Origin: Porphyrobacter sp. SLTP
Lineage (GTDB): Bacteria; Pseudomonadota; Alphaproteobacteria; Sphingomonadales; Sphingomonadaceae
Length of the DNA stretch: 64,000 nt
NCBI RefSeq assembly: GCF_009905735.1
Contig: NZ_JAAALE010000002.1
Coordinates: 124,001-188,000, forward strand
Direction of reading: 5' to 3'
Positions 42,896-52,365 of the stretch are shown in pieces (position 1 is the first letter of the stretch; each line of letters begins with the position of its first letter). The position numbers and the translations under genes were made by a program. The notes under the pieces are model-generated. The model did no database searches, was not told the origin of the DNA, and saw nothing but the letters and a program-made list of their open reading frames with translations.

Positions 42896-43915
42896 ATGAA
42901 AAATGCTATTCTGGCGGCGATTGCTGCCGGGCTCGCGGCGTTCGCTCCGCTGAGCGTTGCGGCGCAGGACGCGCCGACGACCACTCCGGTTGAAGCGACC
43001 GCTCCGGCGGCTGAAGCTGCGCCTGCCGCAGCCGCGCCCGCTGATGCTGCGCCCGCCGAAGCGGCAAGCGCCTACACCCCGATGGCTCCGACCAAGGGCA
43101 AGGGGATGCCGACCTCTTACGAAGATGGCGCGCTTAAGAGCATGACCTTCCAGGACCAGTATTCCGAAAACGGCAAGTACGCCCAGTGGATGCACGACGG
43201 CATTCTGATGCCGGTGATCACCGCGATCAGCCTGCTGGTGCTCGGCCTGCTGCTCTATGTGGTGGTGCGGTTCAACCGCCGCCGCAACCCGGTCGCCTCG
43301 CGCACCACGCACAACACCGCGATCGAAGTGATCTGGACGATCGTTCCGGTGATCATCCTGGTCGTGATTGCTGTGCCGTCCATCACGCTGCTGGCCCGCC
43401 AGTACGAAACTCCGCCCGCTGACGCCGTCACCATCAAGGCGACCGGTTATCAGTGGTACTGGGGCTACACCTATCCCGACCACGGCGAGATCGAAGTGAT
43501 CTCGAACATGCTCGATGAAGGTGAGGCTGTGCGCCGGGGTGAGCCGGGTCAGCTGGCCGTCGACAACCGCATGGTCGTCCCTGCCGGCGTGCCGCTGCGC
43601 ATCCAGACCACCGCGAGCGATGTGATCCACGCCTTTGCCGTGCCGTCGCTGTGGTTCAAGATGGACGCCGTTCCGGGTCGCCTCAACGAAAAGCTGCTGA
43701 CCATCGAGGAGCCGGGCGTGTACTACGGCCAGTGTTCCGAGCTGTGCGGCGCACGTCACGCCTACATGCCGATCGCCATCGAAGCGCTTCCCCCGGCTGA
43801 ATTCGCCGCTTGGGTGAAGGCCCAGGGCGGCTCGATGCCGGGCGAAGAAGCGGCGGCTCCGGCTGCTGCGCCCCCTGCCGATGCTGCCGCCGCCGCTCCG
43901 GCTGCGGCGCGCTGA
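42896..43915 (+). CDS. ctaC: Cytochrome c oxidase subunit II
   Basis: Subunit II carries the CuA centre that receives electrons from cytochrome c. The 339 residues have a signal peptide (about 1-23), an Ala/Pro-rich linker, two membrane helices (about 105-125 and 142-165) and the periplasmic cupredoxin. The CuA ligands lie in ASDVIHAFAVPSLWFKMDAVPG (His) and YYGQCSELCGARHAYMPI (Cys, Cys, His, Met). The aromatic ramp YQWYWGYTYP is present. The C terminus is again Ala/Pro-rich. The ATG at 42896 opens a good signal peptide; an ATG at 42875 is the alternative. Confidence 0.96.
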   Translation: MKNAILAAIAAGLAAFAPLSVAAQDAPTTTPVEATAPAAEAAPAAAAPADAAPAEAASAYTPMAPTKGKGMPTSYEDGALKSMTFQDQYSENGKYAQWMHDGILMPVITAISLLVLGLLLYVVVRFNRRRNPVASRTTHNTAIEVIWTIVPVIILVVIAVPSITLLARQYETPPADAVTIKATGYQWYWGYTYPDHGEIEVISNMLDEGEAVRRGEPGQLAVDNRMVVPAGVPLRIQTTASDVIHAFAVPSLWFKMDAVPGRLNEKLLTIEEPGVYYGQCSELCGARHAYMPIAIEALPPAEFAAWVKAQGGSMPGEEAAAPAAAPPADAAAAAPAAAR

Positions 43916-43952
43916 GACTGAACAAGAAATAGAAGCAGAAGAGTAGCTGACC

Positions 43953-45677
43953 ATGGCAACCACCGCAGAAGGCTTCGACGCCCACCACGACCAAGGGCAT
44001 GGGCACGGGCATGACGCCCACGACCACGCGGACCACAAGCCGGGCTTCTTTGCCCGGTGGTTCATGTCGACCAACCACAAGGACATCGGCACGATGTACC
44101 TGATCTTCGCGATCATCGCGGGGATCGTGGGTGGCGCGATTTCGGGCATCATGCGCGTCGAACTCGCCGAGCCGGGTATCCAGTACCTGCAATGGTGGGC
44201 GCAGTTCATGGGTGGCGGCAATGATCTGAACACCGCGCTCCACATGTGGAACGTGTTCATCACTGCACACGGCCTGATCATGGTGTTCTTCATGGTCATG
44301 CCCGCGATGATCGGCGGCTTCGGAAATTGGTTCGTGCCGCTGATGATCGGCGCGCCGGACATGGCCTTCCCGCGCATGAACAACGTGTCGTTCTGGCTGA
44401 CGGTGGCGGGCTTCTTCAGCCTGCTGTTCTCGCTGTTCGTTCCCGGCGGCACCGGCCCCGGTGCGGGCACCGGCTGGACGGTCTATGCCCCGCTGTCGAC
44501 CAGCGGTTCGGTTGGCCCGGCGGTCGACTTCGCGATCTTCTCGCTCCACCTTGCGGGCGCAGGCTCGATCCTGGGTGCGACTAACTTCATCACCACCATC
44601 TTCAACATGCGCGCGCCGGGGATGACCCTGCACAAGATGCCGCTGTTCGTGTGGTCGGTGCTGGTCACCGCCTTCCTGCTGCTGCTGGCGCTGCCGGTTC
44701 TGGCAGCTGCCATCACCATGCTGCTGACCGACCGTAACTTCGGCACGACCTTCTTCAACCCGGCTGGCGGCGGCGATCCGGTGCTTTACCAGCACCTGTT
44801 CTGGTTCTTCGGCCACCCGGAAGTCTACATCATGATCCTGCCGGGCTTCGGCATGATCTCGCAGATCATCGCAACCTTCTCCAAGAAGCCGGTGTTCGGC
44901 TACCTCGGCATGGCCTACGCGATGGTCGCGATCGGTGTCGTCGGCTTCATCGTCTGGGCGCACCACATGTACACCGTGGGCCTCGACGTGAACACGAAGA
45001 TGTACTTCACCGCGGCGACGATGGTGATCGCGGTGCCGACCGGCGTGAAGATCTTCAGCTGGATCGCGACGATGTGGGGCGGCAGCCTCAGCTTCAAGTC
45101 GCCGATGGTCTGGTCGATGGGCTTCATCTTCCTGTTCACCGTAGGCGGCGTGACCGGCGTGGTTCTGGCCAATGGCGGGATCGACGATAACCTGCACGAC
45201 ACCTACTACGTGGTCGCGCACTTCCACTACGTGCTGTCGATGGGCGCCGTGTTCTCGATGTTCGCCGGCTTCTATTACTGGTTCCCGAAGATGAGCGGCC
45301 GGATGCACAGCGAGCTCCTCTCGCACCTGCACTTCTGGACCTTCTTCATCGGCGTGAACGTGATCTTCTTCCCGCAACACTTCCTCGGGATGCAGGGGAT
45401 GCCGCGCCGCTATCCGGATTACGCGGAAGCCTTCACCTTCTGGCACCAGGTCAGCACCTACGGGTACTACATCATGGCCGGTTCGATGGTGTTCTTCTTC
45501 GTCAACATCGCCTACGCGCTGCTGGCGGGCAAGAAGGCGGCTGCCAACCCGTGGGGCGAAGGTGCGACGACGCTCGAATGGACCCTGCCGAGCCCGCCGC
45601 CCTATCACCAGTTCGAGACGCTGCCGGTGATCACCGACGCGCATGACTACCACGATCACCGTCCGGTGACGGCCTGA
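43953..45677 (+). CDS. ctaD: Cytochrome c oxidase subunit I (A1/aa3-type)
   Basis: Subunit I reduces oxygen at heme a3-CuB and pumps protons. The 574 residues carry [13 protein letters not shown] (heme a ligand), [17 protein letters not shown] (CuB His, crosslinked Tyr and D-channel Glu), [10 protein letters not shown] (CuB His pair) and [20 protein letters not shown] (heme a3 and heme a His). HPEVY marks the A1 proton-channel type. An unusual N-terminal run has eight His between residues 11 and 28. GAAGAG lies 7 nt before the ATG. Confidence 0.98.
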   Translation: MATTAEGFDAHHDQGHGHGHDAHDHADHKPGFFARWFMSTNHKDIGTMYLIFAIIAGIVGGAISGIMRVELAEPGIQYLQWWAQFMGGGNDLNTALHMWNVFITAHGLIMVFFMVMPAMIGGFGNWFVPLMIGAPDMAFPRMNNVSFWLTVAGFFSLLFSLFVPGGTGPGAGTGWTVYAPLSTSGSVGPAVDFAIFSLHLAGAGSILGATNFITTIFNMRAPGMTLHKMPLFVWSVLVTAFLLLLALPVLAAAITMLLTDRNFGTTFFNPAGGGDPVLYQHLFWFFGHPEVYIMILPGFGMISQIIATFSKKPVFGYLGMAYAMVAIGVVGFIVWAHHMYTVGLDVNTKMYFTAATMVIAVPTGVKIFSWIATMWGGSLSFKSPMVWSMGFIFLFTVGGVTGVVLANGGIDDNLHDTYYVVAHFHYVLSMGAVFSMFAGFYYWFPKMSGRMHSELLSHLHFWTFFIGVNVIFFPQHFLGMQGMPRRYPDYAEAFTFWHQVSTYGYYIMAGSMVFFFVNIAYALLAGKKAAANPWGEGATTLEWTLPSPPPYHQFETLPVITDAHDYHDHRPVTA

Positions 45678-45790
45678 TCGCGGCCAGGCGGCGGGGCTGG
45701 TGACAGCTGCGCCGCACTGACCGGACGCGAGCACAAGCAGGGGGCGCGGCTTTTCAAGGGCCGCGCTCCTTGCCGATGGAACCCAAGAGT

Positions 45791-46717
45791 ATGGCTACGA
45801 CCGCACCTCAGACCACCGCAACGCTGCCGACGGAATGGCGCGATTTCTTTGCGCTGACCAAGCCGCGGGTGATGACGCTGGTGATCTTCACCGCGATCTG
45901 CGGCGTGCTGGCTGCGCCGGGCTCGATCCATCCAGTGCTTGGCTTTACCGCGATTCTTGCAATTGCGATGGGCGCGGGCGGCTCAGCCGTGCTCAACATG
46001 TGGTGGGAAGCCGACCTTGACGCTGGGATGAAGCGCACGATGAACCGTCCGCTCCCCGGCGGGCGGATGCGGCGCGAGGATGCGCGCGATTTCGGGATTT
46101 TCCTGTCGGCGGTCTCGGTCGGCCTGATGGGCGTGGCGATCGGCTGGCTGGCCGCATCGCTGCTGTTTGGCGCAATCATCTACTACGCCGTGATCTATAC
46201 CATGTGGCTGAAGCCGCGCACCCCGCAGAACATCGTCATCGGTGGCGGCGCGGGCGCGTTTCCGCCGCTGATCGGCTGGGTTGCGGTGACGGGCGAGATA
46301 ACCGCCATGCCGATCCTGCTGTTCGCGATCATCTTCTTCTGGACCCCGCCGCACTTCTGGGCGCTCGCGCTGTTCGTGCAGTCGGATTACGCCAAGGTCG
46401 GCATTCCGATGCTACCGGTGGTCGCGGGCGAAAAACCGACCCGTCGCCAGATCATGATCTACACCCTGCTGCTGGCCCCGATCGCGATTGCGCCTTGGGC
46501 GATTGGCGGGACGAGCTGGATCTACGGCTCGGTCGCGGTGGTGCTTTCGGTGATCTTCTTGGTGTTGGCGATGCCGGTCTTCACCCGAATGCGCGCCGAG
46601 GTTGACGCCATGACGCCGGAAAAGACCCTGTTCAAATATTCGATCGTCTATCTCTTCGTGCTGTTCGCCGCGTTGGTGGCGGACCGCGTCGCCGCCTATC
46701 AGGGGTGGATCGCATGA
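45791..46717 (+). CDS. ctaB: Heme O synthase (protoheme IX farnesyltransferase)
   Basis: CtaB farnesylates heme b to heme O, on the way to heme a for the oxidase. The 308-residue UbiA-type membrane enzyme has [18 protein letters not shown], the Asp-rich [25 protein letters not shown] motif and [13 protein letters not shown]. The start is ATG at 45791; ATG 45776 is an alternative. Its stop overlaps the small ORF by ATGA. Confidence 0.96.
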   Translation: MATTAPQTTATLPTEWRDFFALTKPRVMTLVIFTAICGVLAAPGSIHPVLGFTAILAIAMGAGGSAVLNMWWEADLDAGMKRTMNRPLPGGRMRREDARDFGIFLSAVSVGLMGVAIGWLAASLLFGAIIYYAVIYTMWLKPRTPQNIVIGGGAGAFPPLIGWVAVTGEITAMPILLFAIIFFWTPPHFWALALFVQSDYAKVGIPMLPVVAGEKPTRRQIMIYTLLLAPIAIAPWAIGGTSWIYGSVAVVLSVIFLVLAMPVFTRMRAEVDAMTPEKTLFKYSIVYLFVLFAALVADRVAAYQGWIA

Positions 46718-46845
46718 CGCCGGAGGAAGAGCGCGAATTCCTGCGCCGCCGCAAGGCGCGCAACTGGGTTGTGGCGGGCACGCTGATCTTCTTCGTGGTG
46801 CTGTTCTACGCCATCACCATCGTGCGCATCGGAGGCCAGAGCTGA
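46714..46845 (+). CDS. CoxF-like 43-residue membrane protein
   Basis: A short ORF (43 residues, [22 protein letters not shown]...) overlaps the ctaB stop by ATGA and the ctaG start by one base. It has a charged N terminus and one membrane helix ([21 protein letters not shown]). Tiny proteins of this shape sit between ctaB and ctaG in many alphaproteobacteria and are sometimes called CoxF. No catalytic function is known. Its place and double overlap make it a real gene. Confidence 0.85.
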   Translation: MTPEEEREFLRRRKARNWVVAGTLIFFVVLFYAITIVRIGGQS

Positions 46846-47444
46846 TGGCCACCCTGCCGCCCGTTGCTGACGATGCCGCTCGCCGCAATCTGCGCGTCGG
46901 GCTGATGGCGTTCGCGGGCGCGCTGGCGATGCTGGGGCTGGGCTATGCCTCAGTGCCGCTCTACCGGCTGTTCTGTCAGGTTACGGGCTTCGGCGGGACG
47001 ACCATGCAAGCGACCGAAAGCGACGCCGCGCGCGCAGCTACGCTCGCCACCGGGCAGAAGATTTCGATCCGCTTCGATGCATCGGTGCCCGCTGACATGC
47101 CGTGGACCTTCCACCCGAGCGCGCCGACGGACACCATCACCATCGGTGAGCGCGACATTGCCACCTATGTCGCCCGCAACCTCGGCACCACCCCGGTGAC
47201 CGGCATGGCGACTTTCAACGTGACGCCGGAACAGGCGGGCAAGTATTTCAACAAGATCCAGTGCTTCTGCTTTACCGAGCAAACTTTGCAGCCCGGACAG
47301 GAAGTGATCATGCCGGTGCTCTACTATGTCGATCCGGCGATGCTGGATGATCCGAACATGCAGGGCGTCGAACAGATCACGCTCAGCTACACTTTTCACC
47401 GCGCCAAGGACCCGGTAAACCCGACGTCCTCCGGCACCAACTGA
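46845..47444 (+). CDS. ctaG: Cytochrome c oxidase assembly protein CtaG (Cox11)
   Basis: Cox11/CtaG delivers copper to CuB of subunit I. The 199-residue protein has one N-terminal membrane helix (about 20-40) and a periplasmic immunoglobulin-like domain. The copper-binding motif is KIQCFCFTEQTL (CFCF), and VPLYRLFCQVTGFGG gives the third conserved Cys near the membrane. It starts one base inside the small upstream ORF stop codon, so it is translated in series. Confidence 0.97.
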   Translation: MATLPPVADDAARRNLRVGLMAFAGALAMLGLGYASVPLYRLFCQVTGFGGTTMQATESDAARAATLATGQKISIRFDASVPADMPWTFHPSAPTDTITIGERDIATYVARNLGTTPVTGMATFNVTPEQAGKYFNKIQCFCFTEQTLQPGQEVIMPVLYYVDPAMLDDPNMQGVEQITLSYTFHRAKDPVNPTSSGTN

Positions 47445-47478
47445 ACCTTCAAGCACAACCCAGGGACGGGAACGACCA

Positions 47479-48348
47479 ATGGCTGGCAAGGCAAACCACG
47501 ATTACCACATTCTTGAACCCGATATCTGGCCGCTGATCGGCTCGTTCTCGGCGCTCACCTTCACCAGCGGCATGGTGCTGAGCTTCCACCCCGATCTGTT
47601 CGGCTCGTCCGCCAGCATCGTGATGTGGGCAGGGCTTGCCGGCCTGATCGCGACCTTCTTCATGTGGTTCAAGAACATCGTCATCGAAGCCCAGCGCGGC
47701 GACCACACCCCCGTGGTGCAGCTGCACATGCGCTACGGCATGATCCTGTTCATCGCCTCCGAAGTGATGTTCTTCGTCGGCTGGTTCTGGAGCTTCTTCG
47801 ACTTCGCGCTGTTCCCGACCCCGCTGACCTATGACCACACGACCGGTGCGACCACCAGCCTGTTCGGCGAAACGGGCGCGATTGCGGCATTCATCCCTGA
47901 AGGTATGGAAGTGCTCGATCCCTTCGCGCTACCGCTGCTCAACACGCTGATCCTGCTGTGTTCGGGCACCACTGTGACCTGGGCGCACCACTCGCTGATC
48001 CATGGCGACCGCGTGGGTCTGAAGCAGGGCCTGTGGGCGACCATCGCGCTCGGCGTGCTGTTCAGCTCGATCCAGGCCTACGAATACAGCGCGGCGCCGT
48101 TCGGCTTCGGTGGGAACACCTATTCGAGCGCCTTCTACATGGCGACCGGGTTCCACGGTTTCCACGTGCTCATCGGGACGATCTTCCTCGCGGTGTGCCT
48201 CTACCGCGCCTATCTCGGCCACTTCACCCCGCGCCAGCACTTCGGCTTCGAAGCAGCCGCGTGGTACTGGCACTTCGTCGACGTGGTGTGGCTGTTCCTG
48301 TTCGTCGCCATCTATGTGTGGGGCGGCTGGGGCGCTGAATACCACTGA
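47479..48348 (+). CDS. ctaE: Cytochrome c oxidase subunit III
   Basis: The 289-residue seven-helix protein completes the oxidase core. It contains HDYHILEPDIWPLIGSFSAL, MRYGMILFIASEVMFFVGWFWSFFDFAL with the conserved Glu, LLCSGTTVTWAHHSLIHGDR and FYMATGFHGFHVLIGTIFLAVC. WYWHFVDVVWLFLFVAIYVWGGWG is the C-terminal signature. Its stop overlaps the DUF983 start by one base. Confidence 0.97.
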   Translation: MAGKANHDYHILEPDIWPLIGSFSALTFTSGMVLSFHPDLFGSSASIVMWAGLAGLIATFFMWFKNIVIEAQRGDHTPVVQLHMRYGMILFIASEVMFFVGWFWSFFDFALFPTPLTYDHTTGATTSLFGETGAIAAFIPEGMEVLDPFALPLLNTLILLCSGTTVTWAHHSLIHGDRVGLKQGLWATIALGVLFSSIQAYEYSAAPFGFGGNTYSSAFYMATGFHGFHVLIGTIFLAVCLYRAYLGHFTPRQHFGFEAAAWYWHFVDVVWLFLFVAIYVWGGWGAEYH

Positions 48349-48722
48349 TGAACGCGGACCCCGGTCCGACGGAAAAGAAGGGGCAGCCGGGATTGGTCTC
48401 GGCTGCCCTTTCCGGTTTGTGCCCCCGGTGCGGCGCCGAGACCCTGTTCGAAGCGCCCGCCGGGCTGGCTGAGACTTGCGCGAATTGCGGGCTCGACATC
48501 GTCAGCCTTGAACGCGGCGGCCGGTTCGTCGGCGTGGTGACGATGCTGTTGGCGCTGGTGCTGATCCTCGCCGCGATGGGCGTGGACGAATGGTTGCGGC
48601 CGCCGATCTGGGCGTCGCTGGTGTTCTGGGCGCCGGTGACGGTCGGCACGGTGATCTTCGGCCTGAGGTTCTACAAGACCATGTGGGTCTACCACCAATA
48701 CGAAGAGAGCCAGCAGCCATGA
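48348..48722 (+). CDS. DUF983 membrane protein of the oxidase operon
   Basis: The 124-residue protein has a zinc-ribbon-like GLCPRCGAETLFEAPAGLAETCANCGLDI (two CxxC motifs) followed by two membrane helices (about 60-80 and 90-110). DUF983 genes regularly sit between coxC and surf1 in alphaproteobacteria. The role is not established. It overlaps ctaE by 1 nt and surf1 by 4 nt. Confidence 0.9.
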   Translation: MNADPGPTEKKGQPGLVSAALSGLCPRCGAETLFEAPAGLAETCANCGLDIVSLERGGRFVGVVTMLLALVLILAAMGVDEWLRPPIWASLVFWAPVTVGTVIFGLRFYKTMWVYHQYEESQQP

Positions 48723-49288
48723 CCCGCCGTGTTCCGATACTTTCGACCATCGTCGTGATCGCGGCTGTCCTGACGATGATCGGGCTCGGCATCTGGCAGC
48801 TTGGCCGCAAGACCGAGAAAGAGGCGCTGATCGCGCAGTATCAGGCGGCGTTGCAGGACGACACCGTGGTGCCGTGGCCCGCTCCTGCCGATTACGAGCG
48901 CGACCTGTTTCGCCGCACGACCATCGATTGCCTTGCCGTGCGCGGCACCGATCCGATTTCCGGCAAGTCCGCCACCGGCCGCTCGGGCTGGGTGCATGTT
49001 GCGCGGTGCAGCCATGCGGGCGGGGGTGAGGCGGACGTCACGATGGGCTGGTCACGCTCGCCCGAATCCCCGCAATGGAGCGGCGGGCCAGTGACCGGAC
49101 GCATCGCAAGCTATGGTGACACCATCCGGCTCGTCGCCGAAACGCCGCAGGCCGGGCTTGAGCCGCTCGCCAAGCCCGATCCGGGCGATCTGCCCAACAA
49201 CCACTTGGCCTATGCCGGACAGTGGTTCTTCTTCGCTCTGACCGCGCTGGTGATCTACGTGCTGGCATTGCGGCGGCGTCAGCGCTAG
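48719..49288 (+). CDS. SURF1-family oxidase assembly protein
   Basis: Surf1 helps insert heme a into subunit I. The 189 residues have an N-terminal helix (VPILSTIVVIAAVLTMIGLGIWQLGRKTEK), the periplasmic domain with VTMGWSRSPE, and a C-terminal helix (NNHLAYAGQWFFFALTALVIYVLALRR). This is short compared with the usual 220-250 residues, the loss being in the periplasmic domain. The ATG at 48719 overlaps the DUF983 stop (ATGA). Confidence 0.9.
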   Translation: MTRRVPILSTIVVIAAVLTMIGLGIWQLGRKTEKEALIAQYQAALQDDTVVPWPAPADYERDLFRRTTIDCLAVRGTDPISGKSATGRSGWVHVARCSHAGGGEADVTMGWSRSPESPQWSGGPVTGRIASYGDTIRLVAETPQAGLEPLAKPDPGDLPNNHLAYAGQWFFFALTALVIYVLALRRRQR

Positions 49289-49299
49289 GCGGCTGCCCC

Positions 49300-50712
49300 A
49301 TGCAATACGTCTCGACACGCGGTAGCGCACCGGCGCTCGATTTCGAAGGGGTGACGCTCGCGGGCCTCGCCAGCGATGGCGGCCTTTATGTGCCTGCCGA
49401 ATGGCCCCGGTTCAGCCAAAGCGAAATCCGCGACATGCGCGGCCTCGCCTATCCCGATCTGGCCGCCCGGATCATGGCGCCCTTCGTCACGCCCAGCCTG
49501 ACCGAGGATGAGCTGCTCGCCCTGTGCCACACGGTCTATGGCGATTTCGGCCACGCCGCCGTCACGCCGCTGGTGCAGCTCGATCAGCAGCATTGGCTGC
49601 TCGAACTGTTCCACGGCCCCACGCTCGCCTTCAAGGACGTGGCGCTGCAACTGCTTGGCCGCCTGTTCGAGACCTTCCTGGAGCGCCGGGGCGAGCGCCT
49701 CACCATCGTCGGCGCGACCAGCGGGGACACGGGCTCTGCGGCGATCCAGGCGGTTGCCGGGCTGGAGCGGGTGGAAATCTTCATGCTCCATCCCAGCGGA
49801 CGGGTCAGCGATGTGCAGCGCCGCCAGATGACCACGGTGCTGAGCCCCAACGTCCACAACCTCGCGATTGATGGCAGCTTCGATGATGCGCAGGCGCATG
49901 TGAAGCGGATGTTCAATGATGGCGATGTGACCGCCACGCTCAACCTTGGCGCGGTCAATTCGATCAACTGGGCGCGGCTGATGGCGCAGGTGGTCTATTA
50001 TTTCGCATCCGCGCTGCAACTCGGCGCGCCCGACCGGACCGTGGCTTATTCGGTGCCGACCGGCAATTTCGGCGACGTGTTCGCGGGCTATGTCGCGGCG
50101 AAGATGGGCCTCCCGATCGAGAAGCTGATCGTTGCCACCAACATCAACGACATCCTCCACCGCGCGCTGTCTTCCGGCGATTACTCGGCGGGCGGGGTGA
50201 CGGCCACGATCACGCCGTCGATGGACATTCAGGTGTCCTCCAACTTCGAGCGCCTGCTGTTTGACGCAGGCGGGCGCGATGGCACTGCGATGGCGGCCCA
50301 GATGCGCGCCTTTGAAGCGACCAAGGCGATGACCCTCACCAACGCGCAGGCTGAGGGCGCGTCGGCGCTGTTCACCAGCGCGCGGGCTGATCAGGTTGAA
50401 ACTGCCCGCGCACTGCAATGGGCCTATCGTTCGGCCGGACAGGTGATCGACCCGCACACCGGCGTCGGCCTGCACTGCGCGCAGGCCGTGGCGGCGACAG
50501 TGGCTGCGGGCGTTCCGATCGTCACCCTCGCCACCGCGCACCCCGCCAAGTTCCCCGACGCGGTCGAACGCGCCATCGGCGTGCGCCCCTCGCTACCCGC
50601 GCGGGTCGGCGATCTGTTCGGGCGGGAAGAAAGCTTCATTGAGCTGGCCGGTGATTACGCCACCACCCGCGATCATGTGCTGAGCCATGCGGCCTCGACC
50701 AGCGCCGGATAA
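49300..50712 (+). CDS. thrC: Threonine synthase
   Basis: ThrC makes threonine from phosphohomoserine with PLP. The 470 residues show MQYVSTRGSAPALDFEGVTLAGLASDGGLYVPA, the PLP-Lys in HGPTLAFKDVALQLLG, VGATSGDTGSAAIQAVAG for phosphate binding and SVPTGNFGDVFAGYVA. The start is ATG at 49300, 11 nt after surf1; the longer open frame lies inside surf1. It follows the oxidase operon without a visible terminator. Confidence 0.96.
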   Translation: MQYVSTRGSAPALDFEGVTLAGLASDGGLYVPAEWPRFSQSEIRDMRGLAYPDLAARIMAPFVTPSLTEDELLALCHTVYGDFGHAAVTPLVQLDQQHWLLELFHGPTLAFKDVALQLLGRLFETFLERRGERLTIVGATSGDTGSAAIQAVAGLERVEIFMLHPSGRVSDVQRRQMTTVLSPNVHNLAIDGSFDDAQAHVKRMFNDGDVTATLNLGAVNSINWARLMAQVVYYFASALQLGAPDRTVAYSVPTGNFGDVFAGYVAAKMGLPIEKLIVATNINDILHRALSSGDYSAGGVTATITPSMDIQVSSNFERLLFDAGGRDGTAMAAQMRAFEATKAMTLTNAQAEGASALFTSARADQVETARALQWAYRSAGQVIDPHTGVGLHCAQAVAATVAAGVPIVTLATAHPAKFPDAVERAIGVRPSLPARVGDLFGREESFIELAGDYATTRDHVLSHAASTSAG

Positions 50713-51596
50713 TGGCTGACCTCATTCAGCAACCGCTGGTGATGGAATGCACCGGCTGGGACGCCTATCGCCTGCTCGACAGCGGGTTGGGACGCAAGTG
50801 GGAGGCCTTCGGCCAGCGCGCCTTCATCCGCCCCGAACCTCAGGCGATGTGGCACCCGCGTCTGCCCGACTGGCCTGCGGCGGGCGAGTTCATCCCCGGC
50901 TCGGACGAGGATGGCGGCGGCCGCTGGCAATTCCGGGAGCGGCTGCCCGATGATGGCTGGCCGCTGGCGTGGAACGACGTCCGCTTCACTGCGCGCCCGA
51001 CCCCCTTCCGCCACCTGCAATTCTTCCCCGACATGGCCCCGGTGTGGGACTGGATGCGCGCACAGCTGGGCGACATGACCGAGGCGGAAACGCTCAACCT
51101 GTTTGGCTATACCGGCCTCGGCACGCTGGCGCTGTCCGGCCATGGGCGGGTGACCCACGTGGACGCCTCGAAAAAATCCGTGGCCCAGGCGCGTGAGAAC
51201 GCTGTGCTGTCTGACATGGCGGAACGTCCGATCCGTTGGCTCACCGATGACGCCGCCAAGTTCACCGCGCGCGAGGTGCGGCGGCAGAAACGCTACGACG
51301 GCATCATCCTCGATCCCCCCAAGTTCGGGCGCGGGCCGGATGGCGAAGTGTGGCGGCTGGAAGAACACCTTGCCGGGCTCGTCACCGATTGCGCGCGGCT
51401 GCTCGACAATGACAGCCGGTTCCTGTTCCTCACGGTCTATGCCGTGCGGATGAGCAGCCTTGCGATTGCGGGCCTGCTGGAGGAGGCGCTATCGCATCTG
51501 CCGGGCCGGATCGAGCATGGCGACCTCGCCGTGCGGGAGGAGGGGGAGGGCGGTCGCCTGCTCCCCACCGCGATCTTCGCGCGCTGGAGCCGCTAG
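50712..51596 (+). CDS. Class I SAM methyltransferase, RlmI/RlmK-like
   Basis: The 294-residue protein has the Rossmann methyltransferase core: TLNLFGYTGLGTLALSGHGRVTHVDASKKSVAQARENAVL and the catalytic-type ILDPPKFGRGPDGEVWRLEEHLAGL. DPPKFGRG is the signature shared with 23S rRNA (cytosine/guanine) methyltransferases such as RlmI and RlmK. Which rRNA site it modifies is unclear. It overlaps thrC by 1 nt. Confidence 0.88.
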   Translation: MADLIQQPLVMECTGWDAYRLLDSGLGRKWEAFGQRAFIRPEPQAMWHPRLPDWPAAGEFIPGSDEDGGGRWQFRERLPDDGWPLAWNDVRFTARPTPFRHLQFFPDMAPVWDWMRAQLGDMTEAETLNLFGYTGLGTLALSGHGRVTHVDASKKSVAQARENAVLSDMAERPIRWLTDDAAKFTAREVRRQKRYDGIILDPPKFGRGPDGEVWRLEEHLAGLVTDCARLLDNDSRFLFLTVYAVRMSSLAIAGLLEEALSHLPGRIEHGDLAVREEGEGGRLLPTAIFARWSR

Positions 51597-51656
51597 GCCG
51601 CGCGCCGGTCAGGACTGCACTGGACTTCACCGCCCCATCCTGCCAACGGCCTCGCG

Positions 51657-52043
51657 ATGCGCGATACCCTTACCCTTGAAGTCAATGATCTCGTCGTCGA
51701 TGTCCTGACCGGCATCTATTCCGAGGAGACCGGCAAACCCCAGCCGCTGCGCATCTCGATCGCGGCGCGGTACCAGATTGCGGATCGCTACGAACCCGAT
51801 ACCCCTCTCGATGCGTCCAAGAATTACATGGACCTGAAGTTCGCCGCCTCGGGCGGGTTGCCGCAGGGGGTACATTTCAAGCTGATCGAGGCGGTGGCGG
51901 ATCACATCTGCACCACGCTGTTCGTGCAGGACGCGCGGGTTGAGGCGGTGACGGTCAAGATCGTCAAGCTCGCCATTGCCGAGGCAGACGAGCAGATCGG
52001 CATCACGCTCCACCGTGAACGGCCTGCGGCCCACGGGGCGTAA
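51657..52043 (+). CDS. folB: Dihydroneopterin aldolase-like protein
   Basis: The 128-residue protein has the T-fold of FolB: LEVNDLVVDVLTGIYSEETGKPQPLRISIAARYQIADRY, NYMDLKFAASGG for the dimer region and VKIVKLAIAEADEQIGITLHRERP. The catalytic Glu is in YSEET and the Lys in IVKL. FolB makes 6-hydroxymethyl-dihydropterin for folate. Divergence at the Tyr-Lys region leaves some doubt between FolB and FolX-like activity. Confidence 0.85.
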   Translation: MRDTLTLEVNDLVVDVLTGIYSEETGKPQPLRISIAARYQIADRYEPDTPLDASKNYMDLKFAASGGLPQGVHFKLIEAVADHICTTLFVQDARVEAVTVKIVKLAIAEADEQIGITLHRERPAAHGA

Positions 52044-52047
52044 GGGC

Positions 52048-52365
52048 ATGATGCGGCAGATCGAAGTCGGATTGCTGCCGGACAACGCGCTGGATGCCGC
52101 GGGCGCGTTCATGGCCTTCCACCTCGAAGCCGCGCGTGCGGCCTTGGCGGAGGCGCAAACCACCGCGCTCGCGATCATTCTGCCACCCGCCGCTCACGAT
52201 CACCGCGACTGGCGTCTGGCGCTCGCCCGCGATCTGGCCCGCGAAGCTGCGCCCAAGCGCGTGAATGTTGTTGCCGGCCCTCAAGGCGAGGCGCGCGCGG
52301 CGACGTTACGCTTTTTGTCAGATGCGCCCGGGGTGACAGGGCAGTATCTCGTGTGCCATGAATGA
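52048..52365 (+). CDS. Small Rossmann-like protein of unknown function
   Basis: The 105-residue protein (MMRQIEVGLLPDNALDAAGAFMAFH...) sits between folB and moaA. It overlaps moaA by 8 nt and starts 5 nt after folB. It has no recognisable catalytic motif. The second half (ALAIILPPAAHDHRDWRLALARDLAREAAPKRVNVVAG) looks like the end of a Rossmann fold with a helix-strand pair, reminiscent of a shortened SDR. It is positionally tied to pterin chemistry on both sides. I do not recognise the family. Confidence 0.7.
   Translation: MMRQIEVGLLPDNALDAAGAFMAFHLEAARAALAEAQTTALAIILPPAAHDHRDWRLALARDLAREAAPKRVNVVAGPQGEARAATLRFLSDAPGVTGQYLVCHE

Noticed and set aside
43683-45734. 683-codon open frame on the minus strand opposite ctaC/ctaD
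   Set aside because: It is the GC-rich shadow of the oxidase genes. Its translation is a low-complexity His/Arg/Glu mix, while the plus strand shows every catalytic motif of subunits I and II.
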